A stretch of DNA of 64,000 nt, taken from assembly GCA_044227925.1 (NCBI GenBank), contig JBGAVW010000006.1:71639-135638 (forward strand). The letters are read 5' to 3'. A model generated the notes under the pieces. That model worked only from the letters and a program-made list of their open reading frames with translations, searched no databases and had not been told where the DNA came from. Source of the DNA: JADJLQ01 sp044227925 (GTDB lineage Bacteria > Bacteroidota > Bacteroidia > Chitinophagales > Saprospiraceae). Of the stretch, positions 16,474-25,101 are shown in pieces. Numbering within the stretch: the stretch's first letter is position 1; every line of letters begins with the position of its first letter. The position numbers and the translations under genes are program-made.

Positions 16474-18657
16474 ATGTCAAAAACAATCATTATTTCCAAC
16501 AGGCTACCTGTAAAAATCGAGGTCTCTGATGCAGGCTCTATTATATATAAACCAAGTGAAGGTGGCCTGGCTACCGGACTGGGATCAGTATACAAACAAG
16601 GAACAAATGTATGGATCGGCTGGCCTGGTAATCATGTAGAGGATGTTACCGTGCAGATTCAAACGGAGTACGAACTTTCCTTGCAAAATATGATTCCCGT
16701 ATTCCTGACACCACAGGAAATTAAATTGTTTTATGAAGGATTTTCAAACGAAGTTCTATGGCCCAATTTTCATTATTTCCCGCAGTTGGTGGTGTATGAA
16801 GATAAATACTGGGAGTCCTATGTAGCTGTGAATGCTAAGTTTTGTGAAACCGTAGTGAAGTATATCAAAGAAGGAGATACCATCTGGGTACACGATTATC
16901 AGCTGCTGTTATTGCCTGAAATGTTGCGGAGCAGACTCCCAAGGATATCCATTGGTTATTTTAATCATATTCCGTTTCCATCTTTTGAAATGTTCAGGAT
17001 GTTGCCATGGCGAAAAGAACTATTATGTGGTTTATTGGGTGCGGATTTGATTGGATTTCATACCTATGATGATATGAGGCATTTTCTGAGTTCTGTAAAC
17101 CGACTCACCAACTTTTCCGTTTCCAATCAATATGTACAAAATATAGAGCGCAGGGTAAAAGTAGATGCTTTCCCGATGGGTATAGATTATGAAAAATTTG
17201 CGGAGTCAGCCATGTCAGCAGAAACTATCTCACAGGAAGTAGAGTATCGTACAGCATTGGGCGGTAAGCGTCTGATACTAAGCATTGACAGGCTGGATTA
17301 TACAAAAGGAATTCCTCAACGACTAAGTGCATTTGACGAGTTTTTATACCGGTATCCTGAGTTTAAAGAAAAAGTATCCCTTGTAATGGTAGTTGTTCCA
17401 TCTCGTGATCAGGTAGGAATGTATAAAGAACTTAAAGAGACAGTGGATGAATTGGTAGGCAGGATAAATGGAACACATGGCAATATGAAGTGGACTCCGG
17501 TACTGTATTTCTACAGATCAATACCTATGGAAAAACTATCTGCGTTTTACAGAATTGCAGATGTAGGCTTGGTCACTCCGCTTCGGGATGGTATGAATCT
17601 GGTGGCAAAAGAATTCATTGCATCTAAAGTGGATAAAAAAGGCGTACTTATTTTATCCGAAATGGCCGGAGCTGCAAAAGAATTATCAGATGCCATCCTA
17701 ATCAATCCATTTGATGAAAATCGATTTGTAGATGCCATCTACCAGGCACTTACTATGTCTCCTCTGGAACAAAGCACAAGATTGACTAAAATGCAGGTTA
17801 CTCTTAAAAAATATAATATTCATCACTGGGTTCGCATTTTTATGGAAAGCCTAATAGAGATAAAACAGGAGCAAGAAGATTACCTTACCAGACAAATAGA
17901 TGAACATGATTTGCCGTTCATCATCAACCGATATCAAAAAGCAAGCCGCCGAATTATTTTTCTTGACTACGATGGAACATTGACCGGTTTTAATGTAGAC
18001 CCTTCTGCCTGTATGCCGGATGAGGAATTGTCCGATATCTTTGAACAACTGGCAAAAGATTCTAAAAATCAGGTGATCATTATTAGCGGCCGACCTCACC
18101 AGACACTTGAAAACTGGATGGGTAAATATCCCTTTACTCTCATTGCAGAACATGGTGTATGGACCAGAAAACATGGCTTCGAGTGGACCATAAAAGAAAA
18201 TCTGAGAAATCAATGGAAGCCAGAAATAGTAAAACTGATGGAGCAATATATAGACCGTACTCCAGGGTCTTTTATTGAAGAAAAAAATTATGGGTTAGTA
18301 TGGCATTACCGAGGTGTGGAAGTGGGATTGGGAGAGCTAAGGTCGCGTGAGCTCATGTCACATCTAAGATACCTCGTCGCCTCAAAAGGCTTGCAAGTGC
18401 TGGAAGGTGATAAAGTGGTAGAGGTAAAAAACCAGGAAGTAAATAAAGGAATTACCGCGTTCAGGTTTGTAAGTAAAAACCCTGATGATATTCATATTGC
18501 CATTGGGGATGACTGGACAGATGAAGATACTTTTGCTGTGATGCCACAGAATGCAGTGACCATTAAAGTTGGACACTCCGCATCAAAAGCTAAATACCAT
18601 TTGGACACGGTACAGGAAGTGAGGACATTTTTGAAAAAACTGGTTGCAGCTGGTTAG
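16474..18657 (+). CDS. otsAB: Bifunctional trehalose-6-phosphate synthase/phosphatase
   Basis: This 727-residue fusion begins with a GT20 synthase domain (about 1-470): 'IIISNRLPVK', the glycine-rich 'EGGLATGLGS', 'WVHDYQLLLLPEMLR' and the UDP-glucose-binding 'DRLDYTKGIPQRL'. A HAD-type trehalose phosphatase domain follows, with nucleophile motif Asp498-Tyr-Asp500-Gly-Thr, then 'IISGRPHQTL' and 'IGDDWTDEDTF'. It should convert UDP-glucose and glucose-6-phosphate to trehalose in one polypeptide, an osmoprotectant route. Such fusions are known in Bacteroidota and eukaryotes. Its stop codon is one base from the convergent purQ stop, leaving no room for a separate terminator. Confidence 0.95.
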   Translation: MSKTIIISNRLPVKIEVSDAGSIIYKPSEGGLATGLGSVYKQGTNVWIGWPGNHVEDVTVQIQTEYELSLQNMIPVFLTPQEIKLFYEGFSNEVLWPNFHYFPQLVVYEDKYWESYVAVNAKFCETVVKYIKEGDTIWVHDYQLLLLPEMLRSRLPRISIGYFNHIPFPSFEMFRMLPWRKELLCGLLGADLIGFHTYDDMRHFLSSVNRLTNFSVSNQYVQNIERRVKVDAFPMGIDYEKFAESAMSAETISQEVEYRTALGGKRLILSIDRLDYTKGIPQRLSAFDEFLYRYPEFKEKVSLVMVVVPSRDQVGMYKELKETVDELVGRINGTHGNMKWTPVLYFYRSIPMEKLSAFYRIADVGLVTPLRDGMNLVAKEFIASKVDKKGVLILSEMAGAAKELSDAILINPFDENRFVDAIYQALTMSPLEQSTRLTKMQVTLKKYNIHHWVRIFMESLIEIKQEQEDYLTRQIDEHDLPFIINRYQKASRRIIFLDYDGTLTGFNVDPSACMPDEELSDIFEQLAKDSKNQVIIISGRPHQTLENWMGKYPFTLIAEHGVWTRKHGFEWTIKENLRNQWKPEIVKLMEQYIDRTPGSFIEEKNYGLVWHYRGVEVGLGELRSRELMSHLRYLVASKGLQVLEGDKVVEVKNQEVNKGITAFRFVSKNPDDIHIAIGDDWTDEDTFAVMPQNAVTIKVGHSASKAKYHLDTVQEVRTFLKKLVAAG

Positions 18658-18658
18658 T

Positions 18659-19369
18659 TTATGCCATCACTGATTCAAAATGTTTCATCATTGACTTAAA
18701 CATACCCAGACCATCTGTATTGCCTAATATTTCTTCGCTTGCTCTTTCAGGATGAGGCATCATGCCAAAGACATTGCGTTGTCTATTACAAATACCTGCT
18801 ATAGCCTCTATAGATCCATTGACATTGCTTGTTTCAGAAAGAAGTCCATTTGAATCACAATATGTAAAAAGGATTTGATCATGCTCTCGCAATTCTTTCA
18901 GCGTCTGCATGTCGGCATGATATCTGCCATCTGCATGAGCAATAGGAATTTTTAATACCTGTCCTTGCATCAATTCATTTGTAATAATACTGTCCACGCT
19001 GATGGTTTTTAAATAGATATTTTCACAAATAAATTTTTGATCCTGATTGGGAAGCAACACCCCAGGCAGTAATCCGGCCTCACACAATATTTGAAAGCCA
19101 TTGCAAATGCCCCACACAAAACCGCCTTTATTAGCAAAATGGGTGACTTCAGGCATGATATTGGCATATCTTGCAATGGCACCTGATCTTAAATAGTCAC
19201 CGTAGGAAAACCCCCCGGGTAAAAATATACCATCGACCTCAGGTAGATGATGTGATTTATGCCATATTTTTTCTACCTGCACTTTGCAGACTTCACTGAG
19301 TACATGGACTAAATCATCGTCACAATTAGATCCTGGAAACACAACTACTCCAAATTTGAGATTTTGCAT
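18659..19369 (-). CDS. purQ: Phosphoribosylformylglycinamidine synthase, glutaminase subunit
   Basis: This 236-residue class-I glutamine amidotransferase has the nucleophile Cys89 in 'WGICNGFQIL' and the His206/Glu208 pair in 'MPHPERAS', plus 'VVVFPGSNCDDD' and 'GGFSYGDYLR', all diagnostic for PurQ. It supplies ammonia to PurL in the fourth step of purine synthesis. As a separate PurQ it implies a short PurL elsewhere in the genome, unlike the fused PurL of gammaproteobacteria. It directly abuts the DUF6427-like gene upstream (no spacer), so the two are likely one transcript. Confidence 0.96.
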   Translation of the reverse strand: MQNLKFGVVVFPGSNCDDDLVHVLSEVCKVQVEKIWHKSHHLPEVDGIFLPGGFSYGDYLRSGAIARYANIMPEVTHFANKGGFVWGICNGFQILCEAGLLPGVLLPNQDQKFICENIYLKTISVDSIITNELMQGQVLKIPIAHADGRYHADMQTLKELREHDQILFTYCDSNGLLSETSNVNGSIEAIAGICNRQRNVFGMMPHPERASEEILGNTDGLGMFKSMMKHFESVMA

Positions 19370-20314
19370 TTAAACGATTTTAAATAATGATAAAATTTGA
19401 ATCACCAACACCCCGATAAAAAGGAATAAATGAATCATTTCCGATATAGAAGTATTAGTAATATGAGAAACCAGCAGCCCTACGAAGATACCAATAAAAG
19501 GCATCATAAAAATCAAGCCTCCAGGATCACCGTGAAATACCATTACCAATATAGAGGTAATCAAAGATAGGTACAAAATATCTACTTTTTTCTGCGCCTG
19601 GATGTGCTTCTTTTTTCTGACTTCATTATAAGACAAAAACAAAAAAAAGGTTACTAAAGCAAAAAGAATCAGAAAAACGGTATTCATGGTTCCACCTTTA
19701 AAACTAAAAAAAGTAGTACCAAAATGAGGTAAAAAGGCGTCTATGATCTCTCCTTCATTTCCTTTCCATACCTTATAGGTGATGTATAAAAACCAGGGTA
19801 CACCTCCTCCTACTGCTATTTGTATAGGATGCACCAGTTCCATTTTTTTTAGATTGGTAATTCCAATAAATAATAAAAACAGAAAAAAAATCATAGGGCT
19901 GCAGAAAAGGGAAGCAATGCCTACTAAAAAAGAGGCATTAAATATGTGGACGGCAGGATTGGTAGTTTTGTAAATATGAAATAACTCGAATATGCCCCAT
20001 ATTATAAAAAAATTGGCAATATGAATATGGCTGAAATTCCAGTGGGCAGGCAATAAAGATGAAAATAAAATAAAAAACACCCCGGGATAAAGCATGATGT
20101 CCCGGTGCAGCCTGTTTTCTATAATCATCCGGTTAATAAAAGCAGCCTGAATAAATAATACCAAAATGTGAATGATCGTTGCCGATATCCCCTTCAATCC
20201 AAAAATATCGGACTGAGCAGGTCGGGCCAGGGATGGGATGATATTGAGGATGGTTGCATACACCAATAGCATCATACTATTGAAAAAGCTATTTTTTTTA
20301 AATAAAGAAAGCAT
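19370..20314 (-). CDS. DUF6427-like polytopic membrane protein
   Basis: This 314-residue, very hydrophobic protein has about eight to ten predicted membrane helices. It opens with a short basic/aromatic N-terminus ('MLSLFKKNSFFNS') and has a charged loop near residue 225-240 ('NEVRKKKHIQAQKKVD'). The N-terminal pattern and proximity to purQ resemble DUF6427 proteins, which are found across Bacteroidota and have no assigned function. It is immediately upstream of purQ with zero spacing. A TAATTTTG -7 candidate lies about ten bases before the ATG. No catalytic motif is visible. Confidence 0.7.
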   Translation of the reverse strand: MLSLFKKNSFFNSMMLLVYATILNIIPSLARPAQSDIFGLKGISATIIHILVLFIQAAFINRMIIENRLHRDIMLYPGVFFILFSSLLPAHWNFSHIHIANFFIIWGIFELFHIYKTTNPAVHIFNASFLVGIASLFCSPMIFFLFLLFIGITNLKKMELVHPIQIAVGGGVPWFLYITYKVWKGNEGEIIDAFLPHFGTTFFSFKGGTMNTVFLILFALVTFFLFLSYNEVRKKKHIQAQKKVDILYLSLITSILVMVFHGDPGGLIFMMPFIGIFVGLLVSHITNTSISEMIHLFLFIGVLVIQILSLFKIV

Positions 20315-20324
20315 GCAACAGCTA

Positions 20325-20332
20325 CAAAATTA
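20325..20332 (-). promoter_or_regulatory. TAnnTTTG -7 box before the DUF6427-like/purQ pair
   Basis: The minus strand reads TAATTTTG ending 10 bases before the ATG at 20314, which would give a nearly leaderless mRNA. No convincing -33 element. Confidence 0.3.
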
Positions 20333-20548
20333 AAAATATAAACAGGTATAAAAGCATTTAAATAAATATATTATCCAAAAATTTAATGTAAAGTCTTTAA
20401 GTAGTTATAAAGTATTGATATACTGACCGGTAGCAAAGTACGGGCAAATCACCTTACCTGGCAATCCATTTTCAATTTTATATATTTTTTCGGATACAAC
20501 GCATCAATTTGAATATTGGTATATTGCACAGGGTTTTTAAAATAAGGG

Positions 20549-21517
20549 ATGAATCTTAAAACTATCCAGCAGCCGATCGAAAAAGAACTTGCAGAGTTTG
20601 AATTATACTTCAAAAAGGCAATGAAAAGTCAGGTCTCTTTATTGGATAAGATTACCTATTATCTGGTAAAAAGAAAAGGGAAGCAAGTAAGGCCTATGTT
20701 TGTTTTTTTTAGCGCAAAACTGGCTAATGAAATCAATCAGGCTACCTATACTGCTGCTGCCCTCGTGGAAATCATCCATACAGCCACATTAGTACACGAT
20801 GATGTAGTAGATGACTCCATGAAAAGAAGGGGTTTTTTTTCGATAAATGCACTTTGGAAAAATAAAATAGCCGTATTGGTGGGCGATTATTTATTTTCGA
20901 CCGGATTGAATCTGGCCTTGCAGGAACGGCAATTTGAAGTCTTGTATATACTTAATAAAGCGATAAAGGAACTCAGTGAAGGTGAATTATTACAAATCGA
21001 AAAAGCCCGAAAACTGGATATTGACGAATCGGTTTACTACGAAATCATCAGACAGAAAACAGCGTCTTTGATAGCAGCCTCCTGTGCTGCAGGAGCGGCT
21101 TCTGTTACTGAAGATAAAGAGACCATAGCCCGGATTAAACAAATAGGGGAGTGGATAGGCATGTCTTTTCAGATCAAAGACGATCTTTTTGATTTTGGTG
21201 ATGATAATATTGGAAAGCCCACTGGTATAGATATCAAAGAAAAAAAAATGACCTTGCCTTTGATCTACACTTTAAAACAAGTGACCAGATCTGAAAAAAA
21301 CGAAATCATCAATACTATCCGTAATCATAGTGATGACCGAAAAAAAGTGAGGAAGATCATAGACCAGGTAAAGCATTCCGGAGGTCTCGATTACAGCAAT
21401 AGGATAATGAATGAATATGCAGATAAAGCAAAAATGGCTTTGATGGATTTTCCGGAATCAGAAGCCAGAACAGGGCTAAATGACTTGATCAATTTCACAA
21501 TCAACAGAAAATATTAA
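20549..21517 (+). CDS. ispB: Polyprenyl diphosphate synthase (octaprenyl-type)
   Basis: This 322-residue trans-isoprenyl synthase has both aspartate-rich motifs: the first in 'VHDDVVDDSMKRRG' and the second in 'QIKDDLFDFGDD', with 'KRKGKQVRPMF' for diphosphate binding. The small residues before the first motif suggest a long-chain product, such as the side chain of menaquinone. The enzyme condenses isopentenyl diphosphate units onto an allylic primer. It is monocistronic; a strong hairpin lies 60 bases downstream. Chain length and the symbol are inferred from family resemblance. Confidence 0.92.
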   Translation: MNLKTIQQPIEKELAEFELYFKKAMKSQVSLLDKITYYLVKRKGKQVRPMFVFFSAKLANEINQATYTAAALVEIIHTATLVHDDVVDDSMKRRGFFSINALWKNKIAVLVGDYLFSTGLNLALQERQFEVLYILNKAIKELSEGELLQIEKARKLDIDESVYYEIIRQKTASLIAASCAAGAASVTEDKETIARIKQIGEWIGMSFQIKDDLFDFGDDNIGKPTGIDIKEKKMTLPLIYTLKQVTRSEKNEIINTIRNHSDDRKKVRKIIDQVKHSGGLDYSNRIMNEYADKAKMALMDFPESEARTGLNDLINFTINRKY

Positions 21518-21577
21518 CATTTGAGTTGAAACAGAGCATGGAATAAGAGGATAAAGATTGCATTTTCGTAAAAATGA

Positions 21578-21611
21578 CAAAGTGGCCACTCACTTAGAGC
21601 CGGCCACTTTG
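21578..21611. terminator. Strong hairpin between ispB and lptE
   Basis: Perfect 10-bp arms, caaagtggcc (21578-21587) and ggccactttg (21602-21611), make this one of the most stable stem-loops in the window. On the minus strand it is followed by TCATTTTTA, on the plus strand by no T-tract, so it may mainly stop transcripts from the miaB operon. It shares the 11-mer tagagccggcc with the terminator at 13651-13674. Confidence 0.65.
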
Positions 21612-21804
21612 CTTGAACCAACTTATGTACCAAAATGCTTCTTTGGGTTTTTCTCCAGTTTAACTTTTTTTGATTGATTCCTGATCAGGATCAGGTTATT
21701 TAATTGATACGAATACTTAACAGGGTCTTAACAGGAATTATTGTGATATAGTGAAAAAAAATATTTTTTATTTGTAAAAATGCTCCGATGGGGCAGGTGA
21801 GTGA

Positions 21805-22299
21805 TCACCAATCTCCGAATGCGCGGTTAAAAATATCTTCAGCGATCTGATTCGAAATGGTGTTGATAAGGTTTTCCTGTACATCCAGCAGATTGGTTCG
21901 GCCATCAAAATCCTGAAAATAAGAAAAGGATTGACTCCAGTTTTTTGTTTCATCATGTCGATTTTCAAAATCGATCTTAATACTAATGGTCAGTCTGCTC
22001 AAAGCACTGATATTATCAGATGTGGGGGCTTGTGAAGTAACATTAAAAGCTTCTACCGTGCCGATAAAACTCAGATCAGGGTCTGTATCCTGAAATCGCA
22101 ATCTGGATTGGCTTCGGACTTTATCTTTTAATTTTTCGGTAAAAGTGATGGCTAACGTGGCCGGTCCATTATCTACGCGGTTTTCCATCAAGGGTACATA
22201 AAAGGTATTTATGGCAGCATCGATGGAAGTACTTTTAAATGAATAACAACCCAGGAAACCGAGGACATTGAAGGTCAAAAACACGATGATGTATTTCAT
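21805..22299 (-). CDS. lptE: LptE-family LPS-assembly lipoprotein
   Basis: This 164-residue lipoprotein has lipobox 'VLGFLGCYSF' with Cys at residue 18. After it come 'DAAINTFYVPLMENR', 'LAITFTEKLKDKVRSQSRLRF' (shown as key words) and a C-terminal 'AEDIFNRAFGDW'. This is the Bacteroidota LptE pattern. LptE plugs the LptD barrel that inserts LPS into the outer leaflet. Its start overlaps the sigma-54 regulator's stop by four bases, in the order miaB - regulator - lptE seen widely in the phylum. An LptD-like barrel is encoded at 41.8 kb. Confidence 0.88.
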   Translation of the reverse strand: MKYIIVFLTFNVLGFLGCYSFKSTSIDAAINTFYVPLMENRVDNGPATLAITFTEKLKDKVRSQSRLRFQDTDPDLSFIGTVEAFNVTSQAPTSDNISALSRLTISIKIDFENRHDETKNWSQSFSYFQDFDGRTNLLDVQENLINTISNQIAEDIFNRAFGDW

Positions 22300-23570
22300 T
22301 CCAGATCGTATTGTTTTATTTTACGATAAAGTGTTCGTTCACTGATGCCCAGTTCTTGTGAAGCTTCTTTTCTGCGACCTTTGTGTTTAATCAGGGCTTT
22401 TCCTATCAGGTCTTTTTCCATTTGCTCTATAGAAAGGGGCTCTTCCACCACTATTGTTTTGTTGTCGTAGGCCAGGTTTTCATTTTTATCGAGCACTACC
22501 GGTTTGTGCACGGCATTTTCATTGTAATCAGAAGTATAGGTTCGGAGCGGGGCGGGGGAAAATGATTTATCAAGCCGGGTGTCACCTGCCCACGTAGCCA
22601 AACTGGAAGTATTATTTAGATCGGGCATTTCCAGGTTATTGCGTTTGATGAGCTCGAAAAATAAACCCTTCAGGTCATTCATATCCTTTTTCAGGTCAAA
22701 CAATACTTTGTACAATATCTCCCTTTCATCGAATTTGGATTCCGCAGTTTTACCTGGGATTAATGAAAGCTGATTTGTATTAAATGTTGGCATCAATTGC
22801 ATGAGTGCAGATTTAGTAATCAATCTTTCCTCAGATAGCACCGACAGCTGTTCTGCAAAATTTTTGAGTTCACGAACATTTCCAGGCCAATGATATTGTA
22901 AAAGCAGATCTTTTGCATCTTCATCCAACTCTACAGGTGTTGTAGAGTATTTTTCAGCAAAGTCAATGGAGAACCGCTTAAATAACAAGGGGATATCGGC
23001 TCGTCTTTCTTTGAGAGAAGGAACATGGATGGGCACTATACTGAGTCTATAATACAAATCCTCTCTAAACCGATTGGTTTGAATTCTTTCTAATAAATTT
23101 ACATTGGTCGCAGCGATGATTCGCACATCTGTCCGTTGTGACTTTGAAGATCCTACACGGATGAATTCACCGCTTTCAAGCACACGAAGTAAATACGCCT
23201 GGGTGTCCAGCGGCATTTCAGCTATTTCATCTAAAAAAATAGTACCGCCATCCGCAGTTTCAAAATACCCTTTCCGATCTCCGGTAGCTCCGGTAAATGA
23301 ACCTTTTTCATGTCCAAACAATTCAGAATTGATCGTACCCGGTGGGATAGCTCCACAGTTGACAGCGATGAGTTTGTTGTGTTTCCTTTTGCTTAGGGTA
23401 TGAATGATCTGAGAAAAGATTTCCTTTCCGGTACCACTTTCACCGGTAATCAATACTGTAAGGTCAGTATCTGCAACACGAATAGCCGTTTCCAGGGCTC
23501 GCTCCAACTCTTTTGAATGCCCGATTATTCCAAATCTGTTTTTTATTGCATGTATATTAGTATTAGCCAT
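22296..23570 (-). CDS. Sigma-54-dependent transcriptional activator without receiver domain
   Basis: This 424-residue protein starts almost directly with the AAA+ domain: Walker A 'GESGTGKE', 'GSFTGAT' in place of the usual GAFTGA, Walker B 'GGTIFLDEIAEM', and the sensor/arginine finger region 'REDLYYRLSIVPIHVPSL'. A linker follows and a C-terminal Fis-type HTH ('RRKEASQELGISERTLYRKI'). No response-regulator or sensory domain precedes the AAA+ module. I start at Met 23570, because a longer frame would overlap miaB and add an unlikely N-terminus. Its position between miaB and lptE is conserved in Bacteroidota, but its targets are not known. Confidence 0.92.
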   Translation of the reverse strand: MANTNIHAIKNRFGIIGHSKELERALETAIRVADTDLTVLITGESGTGKEIFSQIIHTLSKRKHNKLIAVNCGAIPPGTINSELFGHEKGSFTGATGDRKGYFETADGGTIFLDEIAEMPLDTQAYLLRVLESGEFIRVGSSKSQRTDVRIIAATNVNLLERIQTNRFREDLYYRLSIVPIHVPSLKERRADIPLLFKRFSIDFAEKYSTTPVELDEDAKDLLLQYHWPGNVRELKNFAEQLSVLSEERLITKSALMQLMPTFNTNQLSLIPGKTAESKFDEREILYKVLFDLKKDMNDLKGLFFELIKRNNLEMPDLNNTSSLATWAGDTRLDKSFSPAPLRTYTSDYNENAVHKPVVLDKNENLAYDNKTIVVEEPLSIEQMEKDLIGKALIKHKGRRKEASQELGISERTLYRKIKQYDLE

Positions 23571-23583
23571 AGAAAATACACGA

Positions 23584-24999
23584 TTAAATAATGTGAGCAA
23601 ATAAAGTGGCGCTATTCGCATCGTCAATTTTTACATATACATAATCCCCTTTTTTATAATTACCCGATTTGGGAAATACAATCATTTTGTTTTGACTGTT
23701 TCTGCCTTTCCATTCTTCAGTAGATTTTTTGGAATTCCCTTCAATCAGTACTTTAAAAATTTTTCCGATATCGTTTTTATTTCCTTCAAGAGAAAGCTGA
23801 TTTTGTAATGCAATCACTTCACTCAACCTTTGCTTTTTAATTTCTAATGGAATGTCATCTGGGTATTTTTTTGCAGCTAATGTACCTGGCCGCTCACTGT
23901 AGGCAAACATATAGGACATACTGTATTTAGCAAGGCTCATGATGCTCAATGTGTCTTGATGTTCTGATTCTGTTTCGCTACAAAAACCAGTGATCACATC
24001 TGATGATAATGCGCAGTCAGGTAATAGTCTGTGAATGGCGCTTAACCTGTCTATATACCAATCCCTATCGTAAGTCCTGTTCATCAGCTCGAGAATCCTG
24101 CTGTTACCAGATTGAACAGGTAAGTGAATGTATTTGCATATATTTTCATAGGCAGCCATAGTCATCAGTACTTCATCAGTAATGTCTTTTGGGTGAGAAG
24201 TAGAAAACCGAACCCTGAGATCAGGGTGTATTTGAGCTACTTTTTCCAGTAGTTTTGCAAAATTGACATATTCCCCATTTTCAGGATTAGTCCATTTATA
24301 AGAATCCACATTTTGACCAAGCAGGGTTACTTCCTTAAATCCTTTATCAAATAATGATGCAGCTTCGGATACGATACTAAACATGTCACGACTTCTTTCA
24401 CGCCCCCTGGTAAAGGGGACTACACAAAACGAACACATATTATCACAACCTCGCATGATGCTGATAAACGCACTCACTCCGTTACTATCCAACCTTACCG
24501 GGCTGATGTCTGCATAGGTTTCTTCCCTGGATAAAAAAACATTCATTCCTTTGACTCCGTCATTTGCCTCGGAGATCAGATGGGGCAGCGATCGGTAAGC
24601 ATCCGGTCCTACTACGAGGTCTACTAATTTTTCTTCATCCAACAGTTGTTTTTTCATTCGCTCCGCCATGCACCCGAGCACTCCAATCAATGTACCGGGT
24701 TTGTCGTCTTTTATTTTGTCAAAAGTGCGTAACCTTTTACGTATAGTCTCTTCAGCTTTTTCCCTAATACTGCAGGTATTCAATAAAATTAAATCCGCAT
24801 CATCGAGGTTTCTGGTGGCACTGTATCCTTCACCCCCTAAAATGGAAGCTACAATCTCGGAATCAGAAAAATTCATCTGACAACCGTAACTTTCTATATA
24901 AAATCGCTTTGCATTTTCCTGGTCAGGTGCCTGACTATCAAATACTTCACCTTGCCTTTCTTCTACAATTACTTTTTCTTCGGTAGCTTGTTCAAACAT
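23584..24999 (-). CDS. miaB: tRNA-2-methylthio-N6-dimethylallyladenosine synthase
   Basis: This 471-residue radical-SAM methylthiotransferase has N-terminal cluster cysteines Cys40 ('YGCQMN'), Cys76 ('LNTCSIRE') and Cys110 ('LGCMAER'). The radical-SAM triad is Cys185/189/192 in 'RGCDNMCSFCVVPFTRG', and a C-terminal TRAM domain closes the protein. It adds the methylthio group to i6A37 of tRNAs, the step after MiaA, whose gene lies at 58.6 kb. It is first in the operon with the sigma-54 regulator and lptE, and has a TATCTTTG -7 candidate 24 bases before the ATG. Confidence 0.97.
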   Translation of the reverse strand: MFEQATEEKVIVEERQGEVFDSQAPDQENAKRFYIESYGCQMNFSDSEIVASILGGEGYSATRNLDDADLILLNTCSIREKAEETIRKRLRTFDKIKDDKPGTLIGVLGCMAERMKKQLLDEEKLVDLVVGPDAYRSLPHLISEANDGVKGMNVFLSREETYADISPVRLDSNGVSAFISIMRGCDNMCSFCVVPFTRGRERSRDMFSIVSEAASLFDKGFKEVTLLGQNVDSYKWTNPENGEYVNFAKLLEKVAQIHPDLRVRFSTSHPKDITDEVLMTMAAYENICKYIHLPVQSGNSRILELMNRTYDRDWYIDRLSAIHRLLPDCALSSDVITGFCSETESEHQDTLSIMSLAKYSMSYMFAYSERPGTLAAKKYPDDIPLEIKKQRLSEVIALQNQLSLEGNKNDIGKIFKVLIEGNSKKSTEEWKGRNSQNKMIVFPKSGNYKKGDYVYVKIDDANSATLFAHII

Positions 25000-25023
25000 G
25001 GATTTTTTATACTAGATTGAATG

Positions 25024-25031
25024 CAAAGATA
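25024..25031 (-). promoter_or_regulatory. TAnnTTTG -7 box of the miaB operon
   Basis: The minus strand reads TATCTTTG about 24 bases before the miaB ATG. A TTG is present upstream but at only 14 bases spacing, so only the -7 box is supported. Confidence 0.4.
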
Positions 25032-25101
25032 AAGGTGTTTTGTGACAAAATGTCAGGATGTATGTTTAAAAGATAGCTATTCAGTTTAATCTTTTAAATA
25101 T

